A stretch of 64,000 nucleotides of DNA from SHVZ01 sp041906305 (GCA_041906305.1 JAYRJL010000001.1:372001-436000), one strand, 5' to 3'. Shown: positions 34,998 to 43,660, counted from the stretch's first letter. The notes: a model not told the origin generated them from the sequence alone. Program-made: numbers and translations.

Positions 34998-36071
34998 GTG
35001 ACTGTGACTCCTCACGTCATCGTCGTCGGCGCCGGCATCGTCGGCGCGTCGATCGCGCGATACCTCGCGGTCGCCGGCGCGCGCGTCACCGTCGTCGAGG
35101 CAGGCGAGGCAGGCGGCGTCGCGACGCGCAACTCCTGGGCCTGGATCAACGCGAGTTCCGGCAATCCCGAAGCCTATTTCCGGCTCCGCCATCGCAGCAT
35201 GGAGGAATGGCGCCGTGCCGAGCGCGAGGTCTCGGGCCTGCCGGTGACCTGGAGCGGCAGCCTCAACTGGAACCGCGCGCCGAAGGACCTCGAGGCCTTC
35301 GCCGCCGAGCGGATCGCCTGGGGCTACGATCTTCGCCGCGTCGGCCCGGCCGAGATCCGGCGGCTCGAGCCCGAGCTCGTGGCCTCGCCGGAACTCGCGC
35401 TGCATGTGCCGGGCGAGGGCGCGGTCGAGCCGACGGCGGCCGCGCTCGCCTTTCTCGCCGATGCAAGACGCCTGGGTGCCACGCTCGCATCCGGCACGCG
35501 CGTCGAGCGCCTGGAAGTATCCGGCGGCCGCGTCGCCGGCATCCGCACATCCGAGGGCGTGGTCGAGGCCGACGAGGTCGTGGTCGCCGCCGGCACCGGC
35601 ACGCCGCAGGTGCTGGCCTCGGTCGGCTTCACGCTGCCGATGCGCCGCTCGCCGGCGCTGCTCGTCCGCAGCCGGCCCAGGGCGCGGCTGCTCAACGGGC
35701 TGCTGGTCTCGCCTGAGATGGAACTGCGCCAGACCGCCGACGGGCGCCTGCTCGCGGTCGGCGACATCGACGATGCCGACATCGACGACGCGCGAGAGCC
35801 GGTGGCGGCGCTGTTCGAGCAGGTGCGCGGCCTGATCCGCTCCGGCGCCGATCTGGCGCTGGAGGATCACGCCATCGGCTATCGCCCGATCCCGAGGGAC
35901 GGCTATCCGGCGGTCGGCCGCACCGGCGGCCTCGAAGGGCTCTACGTCGCGGTCATGCATTCGGGCGTGACCCTGGCCCCGGTCGTCGGCCGCTTCGTCG
36001 CCGAGGAGATCCTGGAGGGGCGGCTGGATCCGCTGCTGGCGCCCTACGGCCTGGCGCGTCTCGCCTATTGA
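34998..36071 (+). CDS. FAD-dependent oxidoreductase (DAO family)
   Basis: 357 residues. N-terminal Rossmann FAD motif VIVVGAGIVGASIARYLAVAGARVTVVEAG, a second dinucleotide-associated segment EVVVAAGTGTPQVLASVG and the C-terminal FAD-binding HSGVTLAPVVGRFVAEEI. Similar to glycine/D-amino-acid or sarcosine oxidases; substrate not deducible. Start is ambiguous: GTG at 34998 or GTG at 35004. Follows the REP element closely, so its promoter may lie inside or before the repeat. Confidence 0.9.
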   Translation: MTVTPHVIVVGAGIVGASIARYLAVAGARVTVVEAGEAGGVATRNSWAWINASSGNPEAYFRLRHRSMEEWRRAEREVSGLPVTWSGSLNWNRAPKDLEAFAAERIAWGYDLRRVGPAEIRRLEPELVASPELALHVPGEGAVEPTAAALAFLADARRLGATLASGTRVERLEVSGGRVAGIRTSEGVVEADEVVVAAGTGTPQVLASVGFTLPMRRSPALLVRSRPRARLLNGLLVSPEMELRQTADGRLLAVGDIDDADIDDAREPVAALFEQVRGLIRSGADLALEDHAIGYRPIPRDGYPAVGRTGGLEGLYVAVMHSGVTLAPVVGRFVAEEILEGRLDPLLAPYGLARLAY

Positions 36072-36306
36072 AACCGCTTGATTTTTTCGGGTCGAGCGCA
36101 CAGATTGTCGTCGCCATGAGCACCTTGAGGACCGTTTCACGACGACGATAAGGCCCCGCGCTTCTTTCAGCGCGCGGCGTCCTTAAGTCTTCGCCCAAGG
36201 CTCTTCGGCTTTCTTAAATTCCAGTCGTCCGAAGTCCGCATGCGAGACGGATGCCGCGTCCAAGCCGGCTCCCTTGTCACCTCGTCATGAAACGGACCAG
36301 ACGCTC
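36072..36306 (+). other. 235-bp intergenic region with hairpin, possible leader or small RNA
   Basis: No convincing reading frame. Contains an AT-rich start (TTGATTTTTTCGG), then a CCGCGC-N10-GCGCGG hairpin at 36156-36177 and an unusually low-GC tail for this genome. It precedes the GNAT gene. Could be a structured leader, a small RNA or decayed DNA; I see no match to a riboswitch I know. Confidence 0.3.
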
Positions 36307-36816
36307 ATGTTCTCCCTCCAGCCCGAACGGGCCGACGACGCCCCCGCCATCGACACGCTGATGGACCATGCCTTCGGAGCCAACCGGCTCGAGCGCACGG
36401 TCTACAAGCTCAGGCTCGGCGCGCCGGCGCCCGGCCTTTCCTTCGTCGCCCGCCAGGATGGGGACTTCGTCGGCAGCATCCGCTTCTGGCAGGTCGAGAT
36501 GGATCGCGGGATCGGGGGCGTGCTGCTGGGGCCGCTCGCGGTGGAGCCGCATCTCCGGGGCCAGGGCATCGGCAAGGCGCTGGTCGGACACGGTCTCGCG
36601 CAGGCGGCGAAGCTGGGCCACGGGCTCTGCCTCGTCTCGGGCGATCCCGACTACTACGGACCGTTCGGCTTCGTCCCCGCCGATCCGCTCGGCCTGAAGC
36701 TTCCGGGGCCGGTGACGCCGGGCCATTTCCAGATCAAGGAACTGTCGCCGGGTTGGCTCGCGCTGGCGCGGGGCGAGGTCAGGCACCCTTTCGCGCGCTC
36801 GATGGCCGCCGCGTGA
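36307..36816 (+). CDS. GNAT family N-acetyltransferase (YhbS-like)
   Basis: 169 residues from ATG 36307. GNAT core with acetyl-CoA-binding LAVEPHLRGQGIGKALVGHGL (R/Q-x-x-G-x-G/A) and the YhbS-type C-terminal motif LVSGDPDYYGPFGFVPA. Substrate unknown. The TTG at 36274 gives a longer version but lacks a signal. Stop overlaps the start of the cupin gene by 4 bp (GTGA). Confidence 0.9.
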   Translation: MFSLQPERADDAPAIDTLMDHAFGANRLERTVYKLRLGAPAPGLSFVARQDGDFVGSIRFWQVEMDRGIGGVLLGPLAVEPHLRGQGIGKALVGHGLAQAAKLGHGLCLVSGDPDYYGPFGFVPADPLGLKLPGPVTPGHFQIKELSPGWLALARGEVRHPFARSMAAA

Positions 36817-37133
36817 GCGCGGACGCGACGGCCGGTGTCGTCGACCTCGCCGAGGCCCTGCCCGCCGATGGTCGTGCCTGGGCCAGCCTCGTCGTCGGCA
36901 GGAGCGACGTCTCGACCTTCCGCGTGCGGCGCATGCGCGACGTCGCCGCCGACTGGCATGTGCACGACGCGGCGGACGAGGGCTTCCTCGTACTTTCGGG
37001 CGAGATCGTGATCGACCTCGAGGACGAAAGCCGCCGTCTCTCCGCGCAGCAGATGACGATCGTCGCCGCCGGCCGCCGCCATCGCGCGCGTGTCGAGGGC
37101 GAGGCGCTGCTGCTGGTCTTCGACGCGTTGTGA
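36813..37133 (+). CDS. Small cupin domain protein
   Basis: 106 residues from GTG 36813 overlapping the GNAT stop. Single cupin: ADWHVHDAADEGFLVLSGEIVIDLED (metal ligands H, H, E) and IVAAGRRHRARVEGEALLLVF in the second motif. Probably a metal-binding sugar- or small-molecule-processing or sensing protein; partner of the GNAT enzyme by coupling. Confidence 0.88.
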   Translation: MSADATAGVVDLAEALPADGRAWASLVVGRSDVSTFRVRRMRDVAADWHVHDAADEGFLVLSGEIVIDLEDESRRLSAQQMTIVAAGRRHRARVEGEALLLVFDAL

Positions 37134-37157
37134 CGCGGTTTCTCAACGAAAGCTAAA

Positions 37158-37173
37158 CGGTAACGCGTTACCG
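37158..37173. promoter_or_regulatory. Perfect 16-bp palindrome upstream of small HTH-like gene
   Basis: CGGTAACGCGTTACCG is a perfect uninterrupted palindrome, 75 bp before the 70-residue gene and 25 bp after the cupin stop. Dimeric-regulator operator geometry; possibly autoregulation by the small protein. Confidence 0.5.
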
Positions 37174-37247
37174 AATGATCACCGATACCTGAGTCGTTTC
37201 GGCCCTAGGCTCGCGCCTTCGCCAATGAGAGATCGAACGGGGCGGGA

Positions 37248-37460
37248 ATGCGGGGGGACTTCACGCGCGACACCGCGCTGAAGCTGATCAAGGACAAGCC
37301 GGGCATCTCGGATCGCGAGATCGCCGAGGCCGTCTACGGTCCCGGATCTCCCGGCGCGATGGTCAACGAGGTCTGCCGGGACCTCGTCGAGGAAGGGCTG
37401 ACGCGCCGCCGCCTCAGGCCCGATCACCTGCTCGGCAACTGGCCCGTCGGCGACGACTAG
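37248..37460 (+). CDS. 70-residue winged-helix-like small protein
   Basis: 70 residues: MRGDFTRDTALKLIKDKPGI then SDREIAEAVYGPGSPGAMVN and EVCRDLVEEGLTRRRLRPDH. This has the helix-turn-helix plus wing pattern of short winged-helix proteins that recognise DNA or act as adaptors. Ribosome-site-like GGGGCGGG precedes the ATG. Ends 4 bp into the convergent response regulator gene. No partner identified. Confidence 0.7.
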   Translation: MRGDFTRDTALKLIKDKPGISDREIAEAVYGPGSPGAMVNEVCRDLVEEGLTRRRLRPDHLLGNWPVGDD

Positions 37461-37888
37461 CCGACCGCGGCCGCTTGCGGCGCGACGGTCATGCGGATAT
37501 GCCGCTCCAGCCGCTCGAACGGAACCGGCTTCGGGAAGAACGCGTCGTTCTCGCGAAGGCCGAGGGTCAGCATGCTCGATCGCGCGACACCGGAGGTGAA
37601 CGCGATCGGCAGCTCCGGGCGGTTCTCGCGGATCCAGGCGCCGAGACCGATGCCGTTCGTCGATCCCGGCATCATGATGTCGGTGAAGACGAAGTCGACG
37701 GGCTGGCCGCTTTCGAGGATCGAGATCGCTTCCGCCGCATGCACGGCGCCGATCGCCTCGAAGCCCGCGTCCTTGAGGCTGTCGATCGCCAGCAGCCGGA
37801 TCAGGGTCTCGTCTTCGACGACGAGAACCGAGATCGGCTGCGGCCGGTGAGCTGAGATTTGGTGGTCGACGCCAGCGTGCACTTCCAT
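37457..37888 (-). CDS. Single-domain response regulator (CheY-like receiver)
   Basis: 143 residues. Acidic pocket E25/D26 (VLVVEDETLIRL), phospho-acceptor D70 (DFVFTDIMMPG), T/S (IAFTSG) and Lys (FFPKPV). No output domain. Similar to receivers that serve general-stress or hybrid-kinase pathways in alphaproteobacteria; its kinase is not adjacent, though the orphan PAS kinase at 25805 is one candidate. An upstream CAT box of ATG 37886-37888 is used as start. Confidence 0.92.
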   Translation of the reverse strand: MEVHAGVDHQISAHRPQPISVLVVEDETLIRLLAIDSLKDAGFEAIGAVHAAEAISILESGQPVDFVFTDIMMPGSTNGIGLGAWIRENRPELPIAFTSGVARSSMLTLGLRENDAFFPKPVPFERLERHIRMTVAPQAAAVG

Positions 37889-37967
37889 CCCCCGAACGGT
37901 GCGCCGAGGGTCGTCGAACTCGGCCGGGAGAGCGAGTAATACGTTGTAATATGGTTTGCGTCGGTGC

Positions 37968-38696
37968 TTACGGGACCTTGCAGCGCTCCGAGGTCACCTG
38001 CACGAAGCCGCGCGCCGACGCCATCACCGAGAAGCGATGCTCGGCCTGGCCGATCGCCAGCGTGTGATGGATCGGGAGCTTGCCCGACGTCTCGACCGAC
38101 TTGCCGCCGATCTGGGTGAAGCGGATGGTGATCGGTTCGTTCGGCTCGAACCAGGCCTCGGCCCGGCCCTCGGCGTTCTTCGCCGTCGCCCCCTGGCCCG
38201 AGACGGTGACGATGCCGTTCGAGAACCCGATCGAGGTGTTGGGCCCGTCGGAGGTCAGCTGGGTCTTGACCAGGAAGCGCTTGGTCTCGGGCGCCTCGCA
38301 GTCGCGCGGCTTGTCGACGGCGGCGAGCGCTTCGGCCAGGCGCTTCGGCTCCATGCCTTCGGACAGCTTCTTCTCGATCGTCGGCATCAGGATGCGGGCT
38401 GCCTCGGAGATCCGGGGCGTGGCGCCGATCACGCCCTCCAGGTCCTTGAGCTTGCCCTGGGCGGATCCGAGCTGGGTCCTCAGCGCCTGGTTGGTCTCGG
38501 TCAGCTGCTGGTTGGCCTCGGCCAGCTTGATCGTCTCGTCGGCGAGGCGGCCCTGGCGGCCGCGCTCGTCCTCGATGCCGAGCTGGAACGTGAAAAGCCC
38601 GAGCCCGCCCATCGCGGCGAGCACCAGCACCAGTTTGAAGATGCGGCCCAGCAGCGTGCGTCGGGGACGATCCGGCTCAAAGCGTCCTAGCGCCAT
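37968..38696 (-). CDS. Membrane-anchored coiled-coil protein of unknown function
   Basis: 242 residues. One N-terminal membrane anchor (about 18-38, LGRIFKLVLVLAAMGGLGLF), a coiled coil at about 45-85 (LADETIKLAEANQQLTETNQ) and a beta-rich periplasmic part with paired Cys (C137, near DCEAP, and the terminal ERC). No domain recognised. Sits alone between a response regulator and a divergent DMT transporter. Likely periplasmic-facing. Confidence 0.75.
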   Translation of the reverse strand: MALGRFEPDRPRRTLLGRIFKLVLVLAAMGGLGLFTFQLGIEDERGRQGRLADETIKLAEANQQLTETNQALRTQLGSAQGKLKDLEGVIGATPRISEAARILMPTIEKKLSEGMEPKRLAEALAAVDKPRDCEAPETKRFLVKTQLTSDGPNTSIGFSNGIVTVSGQGATAKNAEGRAEAWFEPNEPITIRFTQIGGKSVETSGKLPIHHTLAIGQAEHRFSVMASARGFVQVTSERCKVP

Positions 38697-38835
38697 GGCC
38701 CCATAGCCGTATCCAAACCTGCACTCTCTTTAGGGATACAGGCAGCCACCGGCGGAGGCGAGCGAAAATGCCGCGCTGACCCCAAGAGAATCGGGCTGGA
38801 GGCGCGATCCGGACCGCTTATGGTGGCGGCCTCCG

Positions 38836-39726
38836 ATGACCGCCCCCGACCCCTCCCGGAAGACCGGCGACCGGCCCATGGCCGCGATCCTGGTCATGTG
38901 CTGCGCGGTGGCCTCCTTCGCCATCCAGGACGCGATCTCGAAGCATCTCTCGGCCGGCTACCCGGCGGTCGAGGTCGCCTGGTTCCGCTACACCTTCGGC
39001 GTCGTCGCCATCGCCGCGGTATTGCCGTGGCTGGAGCCGCGCACGGCCCTGGTCAGCCGGCGGCCGCTGCACCAGGTCGTCCGCGGCGTCCTCCTCTACG
39101 CCTCGACCGTGCTGTTCGTGGTCGCGATCTACTGGATGCCGCTGGCGACTGCGACCGCGATCGGGTTCGTGTCGCCCCTGTTCCTGACCGCGCTCTCGAT
39201 CCCCTTCCTCGGCGAGAAGGTGGGGCCGCGCCGCTGGGCGGCGATCGGCGTCGGATTCGCCGGCGTGCTGATCGTCGTCCGCCCGGGCTTCGGCGGCTTC
39301 CACTGGGCCTTCCTGGTGCCGATCCTGATGGCCGCCTTCTATGCCGCCTATCAGGTGCTGACGCGCAAGATCGCCGGCGCCGACCGCCCGATCACCTCGC
39401 TCCTCTACCCGACCGTGATCGGCGCGCTGCTGGGATCGCTGCCGATGCCGTTCATCTGGGTGACGCCGACGCTGGACGACGGCCTCCTGATGGTGCTGCT
39501 CGGCATCTGCGGCTCGATCAGCCATCTCTGTCTCGTCTATGCCTTCAAGATGGCGAAGGCGACGACGCTGGCGCCCTTCGCCTACACGCAGCTCGTCTGG
39601 GTCTCGATCCTGGGCTACGTCTTCTTCGGCGACGTGCCGGACGGGCCGACCCTGATCGGCGGCGCGGTGATCGTCGCCAGCGGCCTCTACATCCTTCACC
39701 GGGAACGGCTCGTGAAGGGTTTGTGA
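38836..39726 (+). CDS. DMT superfamily (EamA) transporter
   Basis: 296 residues, about ten membrane segments in two EamA repeats (MCCAVASFAIQDAISKHLSA and VLTRKIAGADRPITSLLYPT), ending GPTLIGGAVIVASGLYILHRE. Resembles SAM/riboflavin/threonine exporter relatives; substrate unknown. 80 bp upstream of the nucleoside-binding-protein gene but probably not part of that operon. Confidence 0.92.
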   Translation: MTAPDPSRKTGDRPMAAILVMCCAVASFAIQDAISKHLSAGYPAVEVAWFRYTFGVVAIAAVLPWLEPRTALVSRRPLHQVVRGVLLYASTVLFVVAIYWMPLATATAIGFVSPLFLTALSIPFLGEKVGPRRWAAIGVGFAGVLIVVRPGFGGFHWAFLVPILMAAFYAAYQVLTRKIAGADRPITSLLYPTVIGALLGSLPMPFIWVTPTLDDGLLMVLLGICGSISHLCLVYAFKMAKATTLAPFAYTQLVWVSILGYVFFGDVPDGPTLIGGAVIVASGLYILHRERLVKGL

Positions 39727-39806
39727 AATCCCCCGCCGGGGCGCTATCCTCGACGCCAGGACAGGCTAACAAGGCAAACCGTCCTTTCACGTGGGAGGCT
39801 TTTCCG

Positions 39807-40802
39807 ATGATCCGTAAGCTCGCTTTGGCCGGCCTGATGGCCGCCGGCCTGGGCTTCTCCGCCCAGGCGCAGACCTTCACCCCCGCCGTCATCTTCGACA
39901 TGGGCGGCAAGTTCGACAAATCCTTCAACGAGGCGGCCTACAACGGCGCCGAGCGCTTCAAGAAGGAATTCGGCGGCACCTACGCCGAGTTCGAGGTCAC
40001 CAACGAGGCCCAGCGCACCCAGGCGATGCAGCGCCTCGCCCGCGGCGCGGGGGCGACCCCGCCGGCCTCGATCGTCATCTGCATCGGCTTCGCCTTCGGC
40101 TCGACCCTCGAGCAGGTGGCGAAGGAGTTCCCGAAGACCAAGTTCGTGATCGTCGACTCCGTCGTCGATGCGCCGAACGTGCAGTCGGTGGTCTTCCGCG
40201 AGCACGAAGGATCGTTCCTCGTCGGCATGGCCGCGGCGATGGCGTCCAAGACCGCCAAGGTCGGCTTCGTCGGCGGCATGGACATCCCGCTGATCCGCAA
40301 GTTCCACAAGGGCTACGAGGAAGGCGCCCAGCACGTGAACAAGAGCGTGCAGGTGTTCATGAACATGACCGGCACTACGCCGGCCGCCTGGAACGACCCG
40401 ACCAAGGGCGGCGAGCTCGCGCGCAGCCAGTTCGAGCGCGGCGCCGACGTGATCTACGCCGCCGCCGGCGCCACCGGCCTCGGCGTGCTGCAGGCGGCGA
40501 AGGACGCCGGCAAGCTGTCGATCGGCGTCGACTCCAACCAGAACCACCTGCATCCGGGCTCGGTGCTGACCTCGATGGTCAAGCGCGTCGACGTCGCGGT
40601 CTACAACGCGATGAAGACGGCGAAGGACGGCAGCTGGAAGGCGGGCGTGCAGTCGCTCGGCCTCAAGGAAGAAGGAGTCGACTACGCGCTCGACGCCAAC
40701 AACCAGAAGCTCATCACCGCGGACATGAAGGCGAAGCTCGACGCCGCGAAGGCCGACATCATCGCCGGCAAGATCAAGGTTACCGACGTCACCGCGAAGT
40801 AA
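39807..40802 (+). CDS. BMP family nucleoside-binding periplasmic protein (PnrA-like)
   Basis: 331 residues from ATG 39807, preceded by GGGAGG. Signal peptide MIRKLALAGLMAAGLGFSAQA without a lipobox. BMP/PnrA features: VIFDMGGKFDKSFNEAAYNG at the N-terminus, EHEGSFLVGMAAAMASKTAKVGFVGGMDIP in the middle and GVDSNQNHLHPGSVLTSMVKR in the third region. Binds purine nucleosides in characterised members. First gene of the uptake/salvage operon. Confidence 0.93.
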   Translation: MIRKLALAGLMAAGLGFSAQAQTFTPAVIFDMGGKFDKSFNEAAYNGAERFKKEFGGTYAEFEVTNEAQRTQAMQRLARGAGATPPASIVICIGFAFGSTLEQVAKEFPKTKFVIVDSVVDAPNVQSVVFREHEGSFLVGMAAAMASKTAKVGFVGGMDIPLIRKFHKGYEEGAQHVNKSVQVFMNMTGTTPAAWNDPTKGGELARSQFERGADVIYAAAGATGLGVLQAAKDAGKLSIGVDSNQNHLHPGSVLTSMVKRVDVAVYNAMKTAKDGSWKAGVQSLGLKEEGVDYALDANNQKLITADMKAKLDAAKADIIAGKIKVTDVTAK

Positions 40803-40803
40803 G

Positions 40804-42378
40804 GTGACGGCGGCCTTAGCACTCGACAGCGCCATCGCCCCCCCAAAGGGGGGGCGATGGGCGATCGAGGCAATCGGCATCGACAAGTGGTTCGGCCCGG
40901 TTCACGCGAACCGGGACGTGACCTTGCGCGTCGCCAAGGGCTCGATCCACGGCATCGTCGGCGAGAACGGCGCCGGCAAGTCGACGCTGATGAACATCCT
41001 CTACGGCTATCACCGCGCCGACCGCGGCGAGATCCGCATCGACGGAAAGATCGCCGACATCGGCCGCCCCTCGGATGCGCTGGCGCTCGGCGTCGGCATG
41101 GTCCACCAGCACTTCATGCTGGTCGAGAACTTCACCGTGCTCGAGAACGTGCTGCTCGGCGCCGAGGGCGGCGCGCTGTTGGCCGAGGGCCGCGCCAAGG
41201 CCAAGGCCGAGCTCGAGCGCCTCGGGCGCGACTATGGCCTCGAGGTCGATCCGGACTCGGTGGTCGAGGATCTCCCCGTCGGCGTCCAGCAGCGGGTCGA
41301 GATCCTGAAGGCGCTCTATCGCGGCGCCGAGACGCTGATCCTCGACGAGCCGACCGGCGTGCTGACGCCGCAGGAGGCCGACCGGCTCTTCCATTTCCTC
41401 CGCGTGCTGCGCGACCAGGGGAAGACCGTCATCCTGATCACCCACAAGCTCCGCGAGATCATGGACGTGACCGACCGCGTCACCGTGATGCGACGCGGCG
41501 CCGTGGTCGCCGATCTCGCGACCCGGAACACCTCGAAGGAAGACCTTGCCGAGCAGATGGTCGGGCGCAAGGTGAAGCTCGGCGCCGACAAGGCGCCGGC
41601 CAATCCCGGTGCCGTCGTGCTCGAGATCCGCGACCTCCAGGTTCTCGACGACCACGGCAAGCCGCGCGTGCGCGGCGTCAGCTTCGACGTGCGTGCCGGC
41701 GAGATCGTCGGCATCGCCGGCGTCTCCGGCAACGGCCAGACCGAGCTGCTCGAAGCCCTCGGCGGCATCCGCGCGGCGGCGTCCGGCCACATCAGGCTCA
41801 AGGGACGCGAGGTCGAGACGAAGCATCCGGGCTTCGCCGCGCGCATGCTCCGCCGCATGGGTCTCGGCCATGTGCCCGAGGACCGTCATCGCATGGGCCT
41901 GGTGCACGGCTTCGCCGCCTACGAGAACGCCGTCCTCGGCCATCAGGACGCCAAGCGCTACCGCAAGGGTTGGCTGCTGGACCGTGCGCGCATGGTCAAC
42001 TACTGCGGCGAGTGGATGAAGGGCTACGACGTGCGGCCCGACAACCCGCTGCTCGAAGCCTTCTCGTTCTCGGGCGGCAACCAGCAGAAGCTGGTGGTGG
42101 CGCGCGAGATGGAGCACACGCCGGACGTCCTCCTCGTCGGCCAGCCGACGCGAGGCGTCGACATCGGCGCGATCGAGTTCATCCACAAGCGGCTGGTGGC
42201 GATGCGCGATGCCGGCAAGGCGGTGCTCGTGGTCTCGGTCGAGCTCGACGAGATCATGGCGCTCTCCGACCGCATCCTCGTCATGTTCGACGGCCGCATC
42301 GTCGGCGAGGTCTCGCCCGAGACCGCGACCGAGCGCCAGCTGGGACTGATGATGGCCGGCATCTCGGAGGCGACGTGA
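40804..42378 (+). CDS. Nucleoside ABC transporter ATP-binding protein (dual NBD)
   Basis: 524 residues from GTG 40804, one base after the BMP stop. Two ATPase halves: Walker A GENGAGKST near residue 55 with signature LPVGVQQRVEIL, Walker B LILDEPTGVLTPQEADRL; second half with degenerate P-loop GVSGNGQTELL and signature FSFSGGNQQKLVVARE, the asymmetric pattern typical of the RbsA/NupA class. Energises the importer with the two permeases downstream. A strong 13-bp-stem hairpin lies in codons 10-19. Confidence 0.95.
   Translation: MTAALALDSAIAPPKGGRWAIEAIGIDKWFGPVHANRDVTLRVAKGSIHGIVGENGAGKSTLMNILYGYHRADRGEIRIDGKIADIGRPSDALALGVGMVHQHFMLVENFTVLENVLLGAEGGALLAEGRAKAKAELERLGRDYGLEVDPDSVVEDLPVGVQQRVEILKALYRGAETLILDEPTGVLTPQEADRLFHFLRVLRDQGKTVILITHKLREIMDVTDRVTVMRRGAVVADLATRNTSKEDLAEQMVGRKVKLGADKAPANPGAVVLEIRDLQVLDDHGKPRVRGVSFDVRAGEIVGIAGVSGNGQTELLEALGGIRAAASGHIRLKGREVETKHPGFAARMLRRMGLGHVPEDRHRMGLVHGFAAYENAVLGHQDAKRYRKGWLLDRARMVNYCGEWMKGYDVRPDNPLLEAFSFSGGNQQKLVVAREMEHTPDVLLVGQPTRGVDIGAIEFIHKRLVAMRDAGKAVLVVSVELDEIMALSDRILVMFDGRIVGEVSPETATERQLGLMMAGISEAT
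40832..40860 (+). repeat. 29-bp perfect palindromic hairpin inside 5' end of ABC ATPase gene
   Basis: CCATCGCCCCCCC, loop AAA, GGGGGGGCGATGG: 13 perfect base pairs with a 3-nt loop, in frame as codons for SAIAPPKGGRW. It lies just after the BMP stop, where an mRNA stabiliser or attenuator would separate high binding-protein expression from lower ATPase expression. Confidence 0.75.
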
Positions 42379-43490
42379 GCGCCGGCGCCGGCAAGGCTCC
42401 CGCCTGGGTCGACCTCGCGCTGGTGCCGCTGGTCAACCTGGCGGCGGCGCTCGTCGTCTCCGGCGTCGTCGTCGCGGCCGTGGGGCAGAGCCCGCTCGAG
42501 GCGCTCGAGGTGCTGATCACCGGCGCCTTCGGCTACGGCGAGGCGATCGGCTACACGCTCTACTACACGACCAACTTCATCTTCACCGGGCTCGCGGTCG
42601 CGGTCGCCTTCCATGCCGGGCTCTTCAACATCGGCGGCGAGGGCCAGGCCTATATCGGCGGGCTCGGCGTCGGCCTCGCCTGCTTGGCGCTCGGCGGCAT
42701 CCTGCCGTTCCCGCTGATGCTGCTGGTGGCGATCGCGCTCGGCGCGGTCTTCGGCGCCGCCTGGGCCTATGTGCCGGGATGGCTGCAGGCCAAGCGCGGA
42801 AGCCACGTGGTCATCACCACGATCATGTTCAACTTCATCGCCGCGGCGCTGATGACCTACATCATGGTCTATGTGCTGATCGTGCCCGGCCAGCAGTCGC
42901 CGGAGTCGCGTCAGTTCGACGCCTCGACCTTCCTTCCGACCGCCAGGCAGATGCTGGGATGGATCGGCGTCGAGGCCGCCGCCTCACCGCTCAACCTCTC
43001 CTTCGTCGTGGCCCTGGTCGCCGCCGCCTGCGTCTGGGTGTTCGTCTGGCATACATACCTGGGTTACGAGCTCCGCGTCGTCGGCAAGAGCGAGAAGGCG
43101 GCGGTCTATTCCGGCATCTCGCCCGACCGCCACATCGTGCTGGCGATGGCGATCTCGGGCGGCCTCGCCGGACTTGTCGGCCTGAACGAGATCATGGGCG
43201 TGCAGCATCGCCTGCTGCTCAACTTCACCGGCGGCGTGGGCTATGTCGGCATCGCCGTCGCGTTGATGGGGCGGAACCATCCCTTCGGCATCTGCCTCGC
43301 GGCCTTGCTGTTCGGCGCGCTCTATCAGGGCGGATCCGAGCTCGCCTTCGCCATGCCGCAGCTCTCCAAGGAGATGGTCGTCGTCATCCAGGGCCTCGTG
43401 ATCCTCTTCTGCGGCGCGCTCGAGCACCTGTTCCGCCCGCAGATCGAGCGGCTGTTCGCGAAGCCGATGCCGCAGGCGGCGAGGACATGA
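42375..43490 (+). CDS. Nucleoside ABC transporter permease (first)
   Basis: 371 residues from GTG 42375, overlapping the ATPase stop (GTGA). About eight to ten membrane segments. BPD_transp_2-type motifs AFHAGLFNIGGEGQAYIGGL and VGKSEKAAVYSGISPDRHIVLAMAISGGLAGLVGL, the latter being the coupling loop. NupB-like partner of the second permease. A REP element follows directly. Confidence 0.94.
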   Translation: MSAGAGKAPAWVDLALVPLVNLAAALVVSGVVVAAVGQSPLEALEVLITGAFGYGEAIGYTLYYTTNFIFTGLAVAVAFHAGLFNIGGEGQAYIGGLGVGLACLALGGILPFPLMLLVAIALGAVFGAAWAYVPGWLQAKRGSHVVITTIMFNFIAAALMTYIMVYVLIVPGQQSPESRQFDASTFLPTARQMLGWIGVEAAASPLNLSFVVALVAAACVWVFVWHTYLGYELRVVGKSEKAAVYSGISPDRHIVLAMAISGGLAGLVGLNEIMGVQHRLLLNFTGGVGYVGIAVALMGRNHPFGICLAALLFGALYQGGSELAFAMPQLSKEMVVVIQGLVILFCGALEHLFRPQIERLFAKPMPQAART

Positions 43491-43518
43491 TGATGAAGCC
43501 GAGCGCCGCCGCGCTTTC

Positions 43519-43660
43519 GGAACCCTCTCCCGCGTCGTACGCGGGGGAGGGCAGGGTGGGGGCCGAGCGAAGCGAGGGAGCCGGGGAGGTGGCCTTTGCT
43601 GTCTCCTCGCTGCGCTCGGCCCCCACCCCAGCCCTCCCCCGGCTTCGCCGGGAGAGGGGG
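43519..43660. repeat. REP-like palindrome pair inside nucleoside operon
   Basis: Two inverted units: AACCCTCTCCCGCGTCGTAC...GCGGGGGAGGGCAGGGTGG and, facing it, CCACCCCAGCCCTCCCCCGG...CGGGAGAGGGGG, with GCGAAGCGAGG / CCTCGCTGCGCTCGG flanks. Occupies nearly all of the 184 bp between the two permease genes. Confidence 0.88.

Noticed and set aside
38820..40802. 660-codon frame joining a DMT transporter region to the BMP protein
   Set aside because: The first 300 residues are a shifted reading of the real DMT gene. The BMP protein has its own ribosome site, ATG and signal peptide at 39807.
40857..43490. 877-codon frame spanning ATPase and permease
   Set aside because: The N-terminal 500 residues are an Arg/Pro-rich shifted reading of the ATPase gene. 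The permease starts at GTG 42375 with a GTGA overlap.
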